This document shows positions 5,831-6,787 of a stretch of DNA of 6,787 nucleotides, piece after piece (position 1 is the stretch's first letter; the number at the start of each line of letters is the position of its first letter). The position numbers and the translations under genes are program-made. The notes under the pieces are model-generated. The model was not told where the DNA came from and ran no database searches. It was given only the letters and a program-made list of their open reading frames with translations. This stretch comes from an uncultured Bacteroidota bacterium. Its GTDB lineage: Bacteria; Bacteroidota; Bacteroidia; NS11-12g; UBA955. Location: contig CAJBVU010000002.1 of NCBI GenBank assembly GCA_903959115.1, forward strand, positions 1-6,787, given 5' to 3'.

Positions 5831-6787
5831 TTATTCTTGGAAGTCCTCGCCATCTTGCATCCAATTCTTGATGTCTTTGATGATGCCTTTGTTGCTATTG
5901 AACCAGCCACCGCCGAAAATTCCAAGACCATTTTTCCCGTGGGCTTCTGGTGTGTTTCCGAAATCCAATTGACCTGTTTGTGGTACTTCTGCTACAACAT
6001 CATCAAGAAAACCATCATTGCTAGAAACAGGTACTTCTTGCTTTACAATAAATTCGTTATTCAATTGGATGGCTTCGCTCTTTGCTGCCAATTCAAATCC
6101 TTTCAACACCAAACCTATACTGGTGGCATACATCGGGTTACGAACTTCATCGATCATGGCCTTGCCTAAACGATGTCCAGGCGAACCAATGTGTACTTCT
6201 AGTCCAATGAAATAGTTAAATAACTGTGTGATGTCTTTCATCGATGATCCACCGCCAGTTAATACGATACCACCTGCCAATTTGTGACGAATTCCAGATA
6301 CCACGATTTCGAAATCCACTTTCTGAATGATGTCTTCTACACGGGCACGAATCACCTGGGAAATGGCATACAAAGAAATTTCTTTGGGTGCTCTACCGGG
6401 AAGTCCTGGGACTACAACGACTTCATTTTTCATCGCTTCGGTTGGAAAGCAGCTGCCGTAATTTACTTTCACAAATTCGGCTTGGTCCTTAAGAATACCG
6501 AAGGCTTCTTGCAAATCTTTGGTTATGCGATCACCACCGATAGGGATGATGGCGGTATGACGGATTGCTCCATCGTCGAAAATACAAATGTCGGTTGTGC
6601 CACCTCCAATGTCGATCAAAGCAACGCCAGCTTCCATTTCAGGCTCGCTCAATACAGCAGCAGCGGATGCTACGGGTTCTACGATCAAATCGGCGATTTC
6701 AAGGCCTGCTCTACGTACGGCCATGAAGATTGTTTTTGCCGCTGAAGTTTCACCTGTGATGATGTGGTAATTGCACTCTACGCGAAC
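5831..6787 (-). CDS. ftsA: Cell division protein FtsA, C-terminal 318 residues (5' end outside the window)
   Basis: This actin-like ATP-binding protein tethers FtsZ polymers to the inner face of the cytoplasmic membrane and helps recruit later division proteins. The reading frame stays open to the right edge, starting VRVECNYHIITG, the end of the FtsA-specific 1C subdomain. The ATG at 6724 is therefore internal, and the start plus the first phosphate loop are not visible. In visible numbering, the second phosphate motif is ALIDIGGGTTDICIF (56-70) and the adenosine motif GGIVLTGGGSSM (172-183). After about residue 235 comes a poorly conserved linker, then NKGIIKDIKNWMQ (299-311), a short segment that could form the amphipathic membrane-targeting helix usual at FtsA C-termini, before an acidic end (DGEDFQE). 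The stop is 23 bases before ftsZ, so the two are almost certainly co-transcribed. No internal disruption is seen. Confidence 0.95.
   Translation of the reverse strand, partial: VRVECNYHIITGETSAAKTIFMAVRRAGLEIADLIVEPVASAAAVLSEPEMEAGVALIDIGGGTTDICIFDDGAIRHTAIIPIGGDRITKDLQEAFGILKDQAEFVKVNYGSCFPTEAMKNEVVVVPGLPGRAPKEISLYAISQVIRARVEDIIQKVDFEIVVSGIRHKLAGGIVLTGGGSSMKDITQLFNYFIGLEVHIGSPGHRLGKAMIDEVRNPMYATSIGLVLKGFELAAKSEAIQLNNEFIVKQEVPVSSNDGFLDDVVAEVPQTGQLDFGNTPEAHGKNGLGIFGGGWFNSNKGIIKDIKNWMQDGEDFQE

Noticed and set aside
6284..6745. 153-codon open frame on the plus strand
   Set aside because: It is antisense to ftsA, whose conserved motifs account for this sequence.

Overview
The window looks like an ordinary chromosomal segment of a member of the Bacteroidota, possibly a flavobacterial or cryomorphaceal lineage. 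This rests on several points: none of the starts has a convincing Shine-Dalgarno sequence; a two-domain CCG iron-sulfur protein is coupled to a small 'GCSID' protein, a pairing I recall from that phylum; and FtsZ has a long Asn/Gly/Pro-rich linker with an internal C-terminal core peptide and an extended tail ending HLHDNVD. The assignment comes from recognising protein families, not from a database search. I see no obvious change in base composition, no mobile element, no tRNA or rRNA gene and no CRISPR array.

The left part (1-4001) is read rightwards. It opens with what looks like the end of a rho-independent terminator of an upstream gene (1-25). A tightly packed cluster of four genes follows: a CCG-type (Fe-S)-binding protein (133-918), a small conserved protein of unknown function (915-1439), a 12-TM major facilitator of the TCR/Tet type (1429-2670) and a GT-B glycosyltransferase (2703-4001). 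The first three overlap by 4 and 11 bases and the fourth follows after 32 bases, so they are probably co-transcribed. The first two plausibly form a functional pair. The transporter and glycosyltransferase have no evident biochemical link to them.

The right part (4176-6787) is read leftwards. It is the distal end of a division and cell wall (dcw) cluster: ftsA, cut by the right window edge, then ftsZ 23 bases further on. FtsA is the actin-like membrane anchor and FtsZ the tubulin-like GTPase that forms the Z ring, so their adjacency reflects direct interaction. The two transcription units converge on a 174-base gap (4002-4175). It contains a good rho-independent terminator for ftsZ and no gene.

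No clearly novel system is visible. The points most worth a second look are in the FtsZ tail: a duplicated EDPMN..D(V/L)T.KP motif bracketing the C-terminal core peptide, and the 44-residue extension after that peptide. The uncharacterised GCSID protein coupled to the Fe-S protein is also of interest.
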